A stretch of 64,000 nt of DNA from positions 248,001 through 312,000 of the forward strand of contig JAIVFJ010000025.1 in the NCBI GenBank assembly GCA_025765615.1, given 5' to 3'. The number at the start of each line of letters is the position of its first letter. Position 1 is the first letter of the stretch. This DNA is from Zopfochytrium polystomum. Taxonomy: Eukaryota; Chytridiomycota; Chytridiomycetes; Chytridiales; Chytridiaceae. Below the pieces are notes generated by a model that saw nothing but the letters and a program-made list of their open reading frames with translations, made no database searches and had not been told where the DNA came from. Shown in pieces: positions 11,473-20,724 of the stretch. The translations under genes and the position numbers were made by a program.

Positions 11473-11747
11473 TACTTTGTTCTGGCCTCCAAGGGGCTGG
11501 CAGGAAGAGAAAGAGCCATCAACAGTGAAACCGTAATAGACTTCCTCCAGGTATCACCTCAGCAAACCCACCCCATGCATACAGACTTACAGGGTCATCA
11601 GGCATCTCCACTGCACCACTCCTTGCGATTCAAGACCATACTCTTTCTCGTTGCCTTCAAAAACTGGTGTTGTGACTTGAACCCTGGGCCCTTGAGTGAC
11701 AGAAACTCAGACCCCCATGCTTTCCCAGCTAGGCTCTTGCGAGGGGC
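11473..11747 (-). mobile_element. tRNA-derived SINE, minus-strand copy
   Basis: A 275-bp element closely similar to the one at 30,317-30,590. Read on the minus strand it starts GCCCC, then has a perfect RNA polymerase III A box (TAGCCTAGCTGG form) and a B box (GGGTTCAAGTC) at tRNA-like spacing, followed by a tRNA-unrelated body. It is flanked by a 13-bp direct repeat with one mismatch, ACAGTC(T/G)TTGAGT, at 11,460-11,472 and 11,748-11,760. The 3' end lacks a clear poly-A tail, unlike the other copy. Mobilisation would depend on a LINE supplied in trans. Confidence 0.85.
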
Positions 11748-12036
11748 ACAGTCGTTGAGTGGATTGAAGACGAAGCAGAAGCGCACCTCATTTCAGACCA
11801 TTTGTCAATTTTCCTTGGACAGGTCCGTCCGTCAGCCCCGCCGCAAAGTACAGGAATGCCCTTGTGCTTTGAGTGGCAAAAACTTGAGTAGGCAAAGATT
11901 TCCATCGGCAACGAGTGGGCGACGGGCCGAAGCAGAGCCCTACAAGGAGCGAATGCATGTATTCCTGGGACATTCCTATTTTTTTTTTTCACTTATTTCT
12001 GTGTCGCCCCCAAGACGGTCCCAGCTCGGCGTCTCT
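11748..12036. other. 3' flank of the helicase gene
   Basis: Spacer after the SINE target duplication and before the stop codon of the minus-strand helicase. No feature was recognised. Confidence 0.4.
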
Positions 12037-14427
12037 TCACCGTCGCGGTTGCTGCTGCTGCTGCTGCCATCTTTGGTTCTGCTGGAGCTGCTGCAGGGAA
12101 GACGACGTCGACCGTCCCTCGGCGGACGACGCCTTTTGAAACGAAGAGAGCATTGACCCGCCGCCGCCTACGCCGCCGCGGCCCATCACGCCTCGGCCCG
12201 CGCCGCCGCCAGCGCCAAAGACCGAGGCACCCGTACCGCCACCGCGGCCGGGCGGCGCACCGCCGATGCCTGGCCGCGCGCCAAACACATTGGAACCCCC
12301 CCTCCCGCCAAAGCCGCCCACGCCGCCACCGCCGCCAAAACCGCCTCCAAAGCCTCCGCCACCGCTTCCGCCGAAGCCGCCGCCGGCGGATCCCGAGCCA
12401 GCGACAGGCACGGCGTTCGCGCTCGACCCGAACCCGCCGCCCCGTCCCCCGCCGCCGCCCATGCCCACGCCGCCTCGGCCGCCGCGGCCGCCGCCGCGCC
12501 CCCTGCCTCTTCCCCCTCTTCCGCCAAACCCTTCGCGCGCCTTGCGGAAGCGCGCGTTCCGCATCGCCACGTCCATCAGCTCGCGCGGCACGGGCAATCC
12601 GTTCTCCTCGAGGTGGCGCACCAGCTCGCTCGCAAAGCGGTCCTCGGCGCGCGTGACGAGCGAAAACGCCTCGCCCTTCTCCCCCGCGCGGCCCGTGCGT
12701 CCGCAACGGTGCACGTACGCGTCAATGTCGCGCGCCACGTCGTAGTTGACTACCACCTTGACCGACTTGACGTCCAGGCCGCGCGCCGCCACGTCGGTGC
12801 AGACGAGCACGCGCACCGAGCCGTTGCGCAGGTCGCGGATCACCATGTCGCGCTCGGACTGGTGCATGTCGCCGTGCATGGCGCCGCATTCGCGGATGCC
12901 CGCGTGCGTCTTGAGGTTCGCCGACAGCGCGTCGACCGCCACTTTTTGCCCCACGAAAATGATCACGGTCGAGGTCGGCGAAGACGCCAGCCACCCTTGC
13001 AGGCGCCCCTGGGTAAGCCAGTCCCACTTGAGCGATTCGTCTTCCAGAACGACGACGTGCTGCGTCACGTCCTCGTTGGACCGCGCCCCGCCGCCCGCGC
13101 CGCTGCCGACCCGTATCCGGATCGGCTCCGTCAAGACTTCAGCCGCCAGCTTTTCGATGCGGCGAGGAAAAGTGGCGCTAAAGAGGAGGCACTGCCGGTC
13201 CGGTCGGACGTTTGTGCAAATGGACCGCACCTGCGGCTCGAAGCCGAGGTCCAGCATGCGGTCGGCTTCGTCCAGCACGAGGAACGAGCAGCGCCGCAGG
13301 TTTGTCGCCTTTGTCTTGATGAGATCGATCAGCCGGCCGGGTGTTGCGACAACCACCTCGACGCCCGCGCGGAGCTCCTTGACTTGCTCGTGCTTGGAGG
13401 CGCCGCCGAATATCACCGCCGACCGGATGCCGTAGCCCTTACCAAACTTTTTGATTTCGGTCCAGATCTGGTTGGCGAGCTCCCTGGTTGGGGCGAGGAC
13501 GACCGCGATGGGGCCCTCGCCCTTGTCCAGCTCGGCCTGGTTCATGACGTGGACCAGCAGCGGCCACGCAAACGCGGCAGTCTTCCCGCTGCCCGTCACC
13601 GCCATGCCGATAATGTCCCGTCCGCAAAGCGCGGCCGGAACGGCCTGGCACTGGATCCCTGTCGGCTTCTCGTAGCCCATTTTCCCGATCGCTTTACTGA
13701 GCACGGCGTCGAATCCAAACTGCTCGAAACGCGTACACGGGTTGGGTGCGGCGGCGCCCGTCACGGTGATGCCCAGCTCTGCGCGCAGCGCGCGTACCGC
13801 GTCGGCAGACATGGCCGCCACTGCAGCGTCCTCCTCGTACAGGTCCTTCCAGATCTCGCCATAGTCGATTTTGGAGTGGTCGACGGGAGGAAGCGGGTCC
13901 ACGTCGCGCTTTCCGCTGCCGCCGCCGTCGGCCAGATCGGCAAAGGACGCCTTGCCCGCGCCGGCAGCGTCGATGGCGTTTGCGACGCGGTACACCTCCT
14001 CGTCCGAGTTGGCGTTATCGTCGTCGTCGCGGACGGGCTTTCCGGAGCCCACCTCGTAGCCCTTTTCCTTCATGTGCGAGATGTAGCTCTCGACGTTGTC
14101 TTCATCCTCGAGATCGTCGCGGCGGATTGCGTTCTTCTTTTTGGAGTCGGACGAGGACGCGGAGCCGGCGGTCGGCTGGGCCTTGACTTGGGCGTCGATG
14201 CCGAGCATGAAAGCGTCGAGCGGGTCGATCTCGTCGTCGTCGTCGGCCTTGGTCGTGCTGCTGGTGCTACTGCTGATGGTGGTGCTGCTGCTGCTGCTGG
14301 CTGCCGCCGATCGCGCGAACATCCCCAGCGAGGAGTGACGCTTCTTCGTCCAGGCCTCGTCGCCGTCGTCGTCGCCGCCATCGTCGTCGTCGGCGTCATC
14401 GCCGTCACCGCGCCAGCTGCGCTTCAT
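12037..14427 (-). CDS. DDX42: DEAD-box ATP-dependent RNA helicase, DDX42 type
   Basis: Single-exon 796-aa protein. The acidic/Ser-rich N-terminus (1-200) includes the DDX42-like segment DEIDPLDAFMLGIDAQV at 65-81. The helicase core carries the Q-motif region FEQFGFD...PTGIQCQAVP (234-263), motif I AVTGSGKT (276-283), Ia PTREL (313-317), Ib TPGRL (362-366), II DEAD (386-389), III SAT (417-419), V ARGLD and VI HRCGRTGRAG. The C-terminus is a 190-residue Gly-rich RGG-type tail ending in a Gln-rich stretch. DDX42 (SF3b125) acts with U2 snRNP in pre-spliceosome assembly; that role is inferred from the family, and the N-terminal block separates it from DDX46/Prp5. All ATPase and RNA-binding motifs are intact. 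The upstream spacer (14,428-15,390) holds its promoter. Confidence 0.94.
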   Translation of the reverse strand: MKRSWRGDGDDADDDDGGDDDGDEAWTKKRHSSLGMFARSAAASSSSSTTISSSTSSTTKADDDDEIDPLDAFMLGIDAQVKAQPTAGSASSSDSKKKNAIRRDDLEDEDNVESYISHMKEKGYEVGSGKPVRDDDDNANSDEEVYRVANAIDAAGAGKASFADLADGGGSGKRDVDPLPPVDHSKIDYGEIWKDLYEEDAAVAAMSADAVRALRAELGITVTGAAAPNPCTRFEQFGFDAVLSKAIGKMGYEKPTGIQCQAVPAALCGRDIIGMAVTGSGKTAAFAWPLLVHVMNQAELDKGEGPIAVVLAPTRELANQIWTEIKKFGKGYGIRSAVIFGGASKHEQVKELRAGVEVVVATPGRLIDLIKTKATNLRRCSFLVLDEADRMLDLGFEPQVRSICTNVRPDRQCLLFSATFPRRIEKLAAEVLTEPIRIRVGSGAGGGARSNEDVTQHVVVLEDESLKWDWLTQGRLQGWLASSPTSTVIIFVGQKVAVDALSANLKTHAGIRECGAMHGDMHQSERDMVIRDLRNGSVRVLVCTDVAARGLDVKSVKVVVNYDVARDIDAYVHRCGRTGRAGEKGEAFSLVTRAEDRFASELVRHLEENGLPVPRELMDVAMRNARFRKAREGFGGRGGRGRGRGGGRGGRGGVGMGGGGGRGGGFGSSANAVPVAGSGSAGGGFGGSGGGGFGGGFGGGGGVGGFGGRGGSNVFGARPGIGGAPPGRGGGTGASVFGAGGGAGRGVMGRGGVGGGGSMLSSFQKASSAEGRSTSSSLQQLQQNQRWQQQQQQPRR

Positions 14428-15205
14428 TTTTGACTATTACACAAACAATTTGTTTTTTCTCTTTTTTTTTTTTTTTTTTTTGCACTTGTTGCACTTTGCC
14501 AACTTTATTATTGATATTTATCACACAATGTTGCGATGATCGATTGGTAACGAGTGAGAGAGGGGGGGAAGTAGAGGCGCTTTGGCGGGCATTTACTGGC
14601 AGGGCATGGCATGGCAAGGAGCCGAGAGCCATGGCGGACGGGACCCTACAACGGACGGCGGCAGGGGTGTTGCAGCGGAAGCGGAGGGAGGAAGCGCAGG
14701 GAGGAAGCGGCGGAGGGCAAAGTTCACGGCCCAAGACCGTAGGGCAGCAGCAGCAGCGGGTCCAGCTGTGGACGCTCCTGCCGCTCCTGCCGCTCCCCCT
14801 GATGATGCTGATGCTGATGCTGGCCCCAATGCGGGTTCTTGTTGTTGTTGTTATTGTTGTTGTTGTCGTTGCGTCGGTGATGGTGCGACGACGGCGAGTC
14901 CTTTCCTCCTCCTCGCGCGTAGGCGACGGCCCCGGCTGGCGCTGCTGCTGCACCTTGATTGGATCGATTGAATGGAGGGAAGAAATGGGTGCAGGTTTGC
15001 TGTTAGTGAGCTGGACGATCTGCGACGGAAAGGGGTGGAGGAGAAGGTAGAGAGGGCCGTCGCCGCCGCCTGCCACGGTGGAGTGCGAGAGAGTTGATGC
15101 GTGGCCGGGGGGAAGGCAAGAGATAGGTTTCCATTCATCCGTCCATTCACTATTCAGTCATTATATTTGAGAAAGGTGAACCGTGCCCTACGTACAGTAC
15201 CTTCC

Positions 15206-15207
<2 letters not shown>

Positions 15208-15235
<28 letters not shown>
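15208..15235. repeat. (CAG)n microsatellite
   Basis: About nine CAG units in non-coding DNA between the helicase gene and the Mutator-like element. Confidence 0.9.
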
Positions 15236-15237
<2 letters not shown>

Positions 15238-15324
15238 GACGGTCGGGAGGAGAAGAAGAAGCGCCGCTATTACGAATAACACGATTCCTCTCATTGTTGG
15301 GTTGCCTTGCCGTCGTCTTCTTCT

Positions 15325-15362
15325 TGGTTTGGTTTGGTTTGGTTTGGTTTGGTTTGGTTTGG
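15325..15362. repeat. (GGTTT)n pentanucleotide repeat
   Basis: Six to seven GGTTT units immediately left of the Mutator-like element. Confidence 0.9.
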
Positions 15363-15390
15363 TCTGGTCTGGTCGCGTATTATTATTTGT

Positions 15391-17611
15391 AGGCAACGCC
15401 TTCATCCAGACTCCCCCCTTGAACCACTTTTCTTTCTTTTTCCGCTTTTAATGTTTTTCAAATTTCATTTGCTTTCCTCTTTTTCTATCGTTTTATTTTC
15501 ACTTTATTCATTACCGTTATTGTCGGCCACAGACGATGGGGCCGCTGCTGTCGTTGTCGGGCACGTCCGCCTGTCACGACCTGGAATGTGGCACAGGCCG
15601 CATTTTCGCTGCCTAATAGGCACCTCCACCAGCTCAAAGCTGCTAGGAAATGCGAGTCGTCGATTTTACTGGGATTCGCTTTCGCTTTCCAGAGTTTGGC
15701 CTGCCACATACTGCTGCAGCCTCAGGGTTCAAAATGCTATGCCTGGCTGGCCTGTCAAGAATTGCTTGAGATTGCTCGAGGAGGCGCTGCTTTGTTGACA
15801 CCGGCATGTCAACAGCAACCTCCAGAACAGCAGCAAGTTGGTTGTCGAGAGATGACAAAGGAAGCGCATGTGCAGGCTGAGCAACCCCACCTGTAATGCG
15901 CCAATGCGGATGAACGTCTTCTGCACAAATTGTCCTCCTGTTCTGTAGGGCCACGGAAATCTCGTGCACACATGGGGGACCAAAGGAAGCTCAGAAGCGA
16001 CCATTACATTCAGAGGTTACATCTAACCGATGGATCTGCAATGGAATCAAGTCCAGAGCGTAATGGGATATTTTTGTGAGGCCAGTTTCCAGAAAGGGAT
16101 GAAAGAAGCACAAAGGCCGCTTCAACACATTCCTGGCCCTCAGGTCTTTCTCTCGCTCCTCTTGGTGGGCCAAGTAGCGCTCAATACTGAAATGCGCCAA
16201 GAAGGTCGTTGTTGGACTGTTTGAGATATGTTTTGACAACAGAGTGATTTCCTTCGACACGAGATGTAGCAGTATTCGCAAGATGAAGCTTCTCATCAGT
16301 CCAGGCGTCAACGAAGCGCTCTTTATGCTCCAACCACTTCTCAATGTAGCTGACTGCTGCTGGCCAGTGTTCCAAGTAACTGCTCTGTAAGCGAGACATC
16401 GCCCCCGTAAACTCCTTCGAGGATTTTGAATACGTAGCAGCTATCCATTCCTTTAAGAAGGTCTCAAACTTTTGGCCCGCACCAGCGCCTGTGAATATCG
16501 GCTTAACGTTTGCACCAACATTCTTACTGATATGCCATCGACAAAGAAGGTTACTTGATGATGGGAAACGTCCTGCAATGCATTCATCAGCGCCAACTCG
16601 CAACCATTGAGCACAACACCTGGCACATTTCCATCCAGCAAACTCGAAAGCTGTTGAAGCGCCCACATATAATCCTCCACCTCCTTGCGAGACAAAAAAG
16701 CAAATGTGGCGTTCTGGGTTGAGCCATTTTCCGAAACAGTGACAACAAATTTAGGAGGGGAAGCTGAAACTTATTGGTTTTGTAAGTACAATCCATCAAA
16801 GGAACTGAGGGTCGAGCGCAAAAGCTTCAATAGAGCAGGTGGCAGCAAAGAATAGATGTTGAACGCACTTTGTGTTTGGATCCAGTTCAAACGAGTTGTG
16901 ATAGCCAGATGCCTGGAGTCATTGGAGAAGTACCTCCATAGTGGTCTGTCCCCCAAGCTCCTCCATTCGGAGCTTTTGCCGCATGTTTCCGACATACTTT
17001 GATCCAATGAGGATACCAGGGAATTTTGATCAAAGCGAGTTGAGAATGTGCCGATTGCTGATTCTGTCTGCAACAAGCGATCAGAAGCGCGCTGAAACTT
17101 CTGGTGATAACTTTCTTGCACCAGCAAGTGACCGCAGACCCTTGATAGAGCAGGTATGTGAACCTTTGTAATGATAATCTTCCAAAGTCCACGATCAGGC
17201 CCTGATCCAATGAGCCTACTCATCAGCTTGAATGGACAACCAACCAAACAGGTACTTGAGTTTGGGCGACGCTTGATTTCTTCACCAGGTCGGTAAATAC
17301 ACTTTCGATAGCTTCCACCTTGTATACAATTGATCTGTACCCTGTCAGCACGGCTGCTTGTGGTTTTCAGATGGTAGCCGTTCTCTGTTGCATATTGTGT
17401 CGCGTAGTCCACCAGCTCCCGCCTTGTTTCGAAGTCGAGATTTTCGGGAGGGGCTGTCCAGATCATCTGTCCAGTTTGTCTAAAAGTAGTACAAATAACG
17501 ACTGTATACGAATACTATATACAAGCGACAGAGGAAGAAAGACAAGAAAAGTGGTTCAAGGGGAGTCTTTCCGTCACTTAAGGTGGGGGAGTCTGGAAGT
17601 AGGCGTTGCCT
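15391..17611 (-). mobile_element. Mutator-like DNA transposon (MULE), degenerate
   Basis: 2.2-kb element bounded by inverted repeats. The left end starts AGGCAACGCC, then ..CCAGACTCCCCC..TTGAACCACTTTTCTT (15,391-15,435). The right end, read inward on the minus strand, starts AGGCAACGCC, then ..CCAGACTCCCCC, then a segment absent from the left arm, then CTTGAACCACTTTTCTT (about 17,544-17,611). The interior is a broken MULE transposase. The flanks are AT-rich (...TATTATTTGT and TATTTTTATG...) with no convincing 8-11 bp duplication, as expected for an old insertion. Confidence 0.85.
15504..17466 (-). pseudogene. MULE transposase pseudogene
   Basis: Read on the minus strand from 17,466, the N-terminal part is FAR1/WRKY-like (RRELVDYATQYATENGYHL), as in fungal and plant MULE transposases. 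The catalytic-core remnant is scattered over three frames: MDCTYKTNKFQLPLLN (16,799), TFAFLSRKEVEDYMWALQQL (about 16,700), CELALMNAL, then LLCRWHISKNVGANVK. Downstream come MULE C-terminal signatures (ISHYALDLI, AEDVHPHWRITGG) and a terminal zinc-knuckle-like CGLCHIPGRDRRTCP ending at 15,504. In the knuckle the expected His is Arg. At least five frame changes (near 16,800, 16,745, 16,560, 16,215 and 16,000) rule out a functional product. Confidence 0.88.
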
Positions 17612-18190
17612 TATTTTTATGAATGGAAAATCAGGTTTATGGCACGGCGACCCAGCAGCGAAAGTACACTACGTACATGTACATACGCGGTATTAAATTA
17701 ATAGAGATGTTGCTTCATTGCAATATTGAAACTTGGTTTGAAACACACACGCGCCATTTATTCCTTTTTTTTTTCTTTCTTCTTTTTTGATTTCGTTTCC
17801 TATAACATACAAATGATGGGGTGGTTGGTTAGTTCGTTGGATAAGGAAGGAGGAGGAGGAGGAGGAGGGCTTACATGAGGTGAACATTGAAAAAAAACGT
17901 CGCGCTTAGTCGGTCGGTCAGTCGGTAAATTTGCCTCTTCCTCCAAATATAATGCAAAAAAGGACAATGGGGCCTACTGAGCACAAAGTGCAGGCAGGCA
18001 GGGCAGGCAGGGTCGAAGTGAGAGAGTGAGAGAGAGAGATAGAGAGCGAAAACAGAAAATGGCAGTAGAAACCAAACAAGGAAGATCCTAAAACATAAGG
18101 ATAACCCGACGGAGGAGTATAGAGCTTGGCGAGAAAAATGTAACGCGGAATTTTAAAGTCTGGGACCGGTGGTAGATAGTGGTAGTTATG
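17612..18190. other. Intergenic region
   Basis: Spacer between the MULE and the 3' end of the BTG gene, with a GGCA-type run near 17,990 and a GAGA-rich run near 18,020-18,045. No coding exon was seen. Confidence 0.45.
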
Positions 18191-19106
18191 TCATCGAACG
18201 TCGACAGTAGGCTTGCCGATTCGCAGCAAAGAGCCTCGTGCACGATTCTGGGGCATGACGCTCGCCTCGTCAACGTCGCTTTGCATCAGGCGACGGCTTT
18301 GAAAGGCATTGTGGTACTGCTGCTGCGTGCTTGAAGTGCGGTTTGTCGTTGGGCTAGTGGGAGGGGAAACATAGTGCGGTCGGATGTTCTGCTGAAAATG
18401 ATGATACTGCTGGTACTCCTGCAATTGCTGCAGTTGCTGCAGCTGCTGCAGCTGCTGTATCTGCTGAAGCTGTTGAATCGATAGAGGCTCTTCTGCATGC
18501 TTTGACACGTTTGTTGGGTATAAAAGCTGTTGCTGAAAATGCGGGAACTTCAGAAGCTGAGCGTTTGCTAATGGGCTTCGAGCGCTGCGAAGAACGCCTT
18601 CGGTGGCCATGTTTGTTTCGCTGCTTGCAGTGGATCTCGGGAGAGGAGAAGTGAAGGAAGTGTGGAGTTGCTTTGGTGAAGAGGACGAGGAGTAAACATA
18701 TCCGATTCGAGGACTGAACGAAGCGTCGGCGTCGGGCCTGTTGGGAGACATAGCGCGAGACGGGGAAGAGCGCGCTCCCTCCCAGACAATTACGATTGGT
18801 CCGTTTTCCCCGACTCGGCAGGACACGCTACCCGGGTCGATCCAGAGCGCCATTTCCTTTGGCAGCCTCGCCGCTGGTTGACCAGAAGGAACGTTACGTG
18901 AGGCCACCATTCGAAAACCCCGCTTTCAGTACTCACCCAAATCTGGAATTCCAGCAATGGCAGCCGCTTTGGTGAAAACAGGGTCCAACTTTCCACTTGA
19001 AATGCAAATGGAGCGAAACGCGCTGCCGCGAAGCGGTCTGCATGCACGGGAACGGGAACCGACCAAGCAACGGATTAGAACGAACCAAGCACACTTGTGC
19101 ACACAG

Positions 19107-19172
<66 letters not shown>

Positions 19173-20249
19173 CGCCCGATGGAGAGTTCCAGACAGTCAC
19201 ACAACGCTCGGTGGGCAATCGTGCCTTTCAGGATACCAGCAGGCGTCGCATCGCTCTGTAAGCAGGGCGGCGAGAGCGTCAGTAAATCGTCTTGTTGTGT
19301 CAGCATCCAGCGGCGGCAAGTGCGTGGCAACGGGAAACGGTGACATGGAGCGAACAGGAGACAGGATGGGCGAAGGCACAGCCGTCCCGACGGGGCTGTC
19401 CAGCGTGCTTGGACGCCGTGGCGTCGGGGGCGTCAGGGGCGGGCGCGGAGAAGACGACCCGCGGCGGCGCGGATGCCCGCTTGGGGCATCTACCCCGTTG
19501 TTGTTGTTCGCCGTTTGACGATGATGATGATGATGATGATGATGATGTTGGCTCGGACCTTCGGGGTGTGCAATGGCGGCGGACGACGGTGGTGTCGAGG
19601 ACGCGGACGACACCAGCGACCACGGAGAGTCGGGAGCGGTCCCCTGCGGTGACGGCTCCTCGCTTGAGCAGTCCGCGTTGGGTGGTTCTCCGAGTCCTGC
19701 TGTCTCCGACCGGCCGGGGCCGGAATCGGAGATTCGAAGGGATGAAGAATGCAGGCCAGCCGCAGCAGCAGCACCAGCAGCAGCATCGGCGGAAGTGCCA
19801 CTTCCGTCCGGGTCCGACGTGAGACGAGGAGAGGATGATGCGAGGAAATCGACGGTTGTGATGGGTGGTGGAGGAGGGGCAAGGCTTGGTTCTGCGTTGC
19901 TCCTGCTGGAACTGCTGCTGCTGCTGGGGGTGGGGCTGGGGCTGCTGGCGCCATCAGCAGAGGACAAAGCAAGGACCGCTACAGCCGCCGAAGCCGCCGT
20001 CTGGCTGTCGACGACGCCTATGCTGGTGGTGGTGGTGGTGGTGGCAGTGGCACCAGGGGTGGTGCTGCTGCTGCTGCTGCTTAGCACCAGCAGACGGCCC
20101 ACGAATGCGACGGCGGCGGCTACCACGTCGTCGCGCGAGGAAGTCGAAGCCAAAGATGGTGACGACAACGACGGCGCCGACGCCGACGCCGACGAGGATG
20201 ACGGGGTCGGGGGCGGTGGCGGTGGAGTGGTTTCCATTATCATCATCAT
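18191..20249 (-). CDS. BTG/Tob-family antiproliferative protein
   Basis: Three exons on the minus strand: 20,249-19,225, 19,037-18,937 and 18,873-18,191 (602 aa). The BTG domain spans the exons: RRFTDALAALLTER...WYPE (exon 1), RGSAFRSICIS..KLDPVFTKAA (exon 2), LPKEMALWIDPGSVSCRVGE (exon 3). BTG/Tob proteins bind the CAF1/POP2 deadenylase and promote mRNA decay; that is family knowledge. Unusually, the domain sits after about 310 residues of Ser/Thr/Ala/Pro-rich sequence, and the C-terminus carries a Gln-rich QQLQQLQQLQ tract. Intron 1 is best explained as GC-AG (donor AAG|GCACGA at 19,224): this gives WYPERPLRGSAFR, matching the spacing of the family. A canonical GT donor at 19,200 is also in phase but would insert eight residues. 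Intron 1 contains a long CA repeat. The start ATG is the first of an MMMIM run. Confidence 0.9.
19108..19171. repeat. (CA)n microsatellite inside the first BTG intron
   Basis: About 32 uninterrupted CA units lie within the 187-nt intron that splits the BTG domain, so they take up about a third of the intron. Confidence 0.95.
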
Positions 20250-20661
20250 TGCACTTTGAAAAAACAGAATATTTAAACGGTTCTTTCTTTCTTTCTTTCT
20301 TTCTTTCGTTTTGTTTTTTTTTTTTTTTTGTTGTTTTTTTTTTGACGATCGCGGGAAGCCAAGCGACGCGAAAAATGAAGTCCAAGCACGCGAGACAGAC
20401 AGACTGTCGATGGGCAGAGACAGAGAGCGAGAGAGAGAGAGAGACATACAGAGACATGCAGCAACAGAGTGAAAGAAAGCGAGAGACAGAGAGAGACAGA
20501 GAGACATATAAACAGAGCGGGAGAGTGACCAACGAACCAACCAATCAACGGGCGGATCCCACCGACGCACATTTATGAAACGTTTTTTCGTTTTTCCCAA
20601 CGACATATCTACTACGAACCCATCCGCTACCTACTACCTTCTACCACTACCCCTACTTCCC

Positions 20662-20694
<33 letters not shown>

Positions 20695-20724
20695 GACACC
20701 ACCGCCACAAAACACCAACTTCCA
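20250..20724. other. Divergent promoter region between the BTG and channel genes
   Basis: A 475-bp bidirectional upstream region with (TTTC)n near 20,281-20,306, T tracts, a GAGACA-type run and (CTA)n at about 20,661-20,694. The frame upstream of the channel ATG is open to 20,575, but that part is translated CTA repeat (poly-Leu) and is treated as 5' UTR. Confidence 0.5.

Larger units (their letters stand above)
14428..15390. other. Intergenic region with trinucleotide and pentanucleotide repeats
   Basis: The promoter side of the helicase gene. It contains short TGTTGT-type runs near 14,840-14,870, a (CAG)n run at 15,208-15,235 and a (GGTTT)n run at about 15,325-15,362. Open frames on both strands are repeat-derived. 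No gene was supported. Confidence 0.45.

Noticed and set aside
12613..14433. 606-codon open frame on the plus strand
   Set aside because: It is antisense to the DDX42-type helicase; it reflects the high GC content and has no domain of its own.
19201..19224. Canonical GT donor for the first BTG intron
   Set aside because: In phase, but it would add eight residues between WYPE and the RGSAFR block, which is tightly spaced in the family. Kept only as an alternative.
20575..20724. Upstream in-frame Met extending the channel protein
   Set aside because: The extension is a poly-Leu translation of a CTA repeat; the ATG at 20,725 is a more plausible start.
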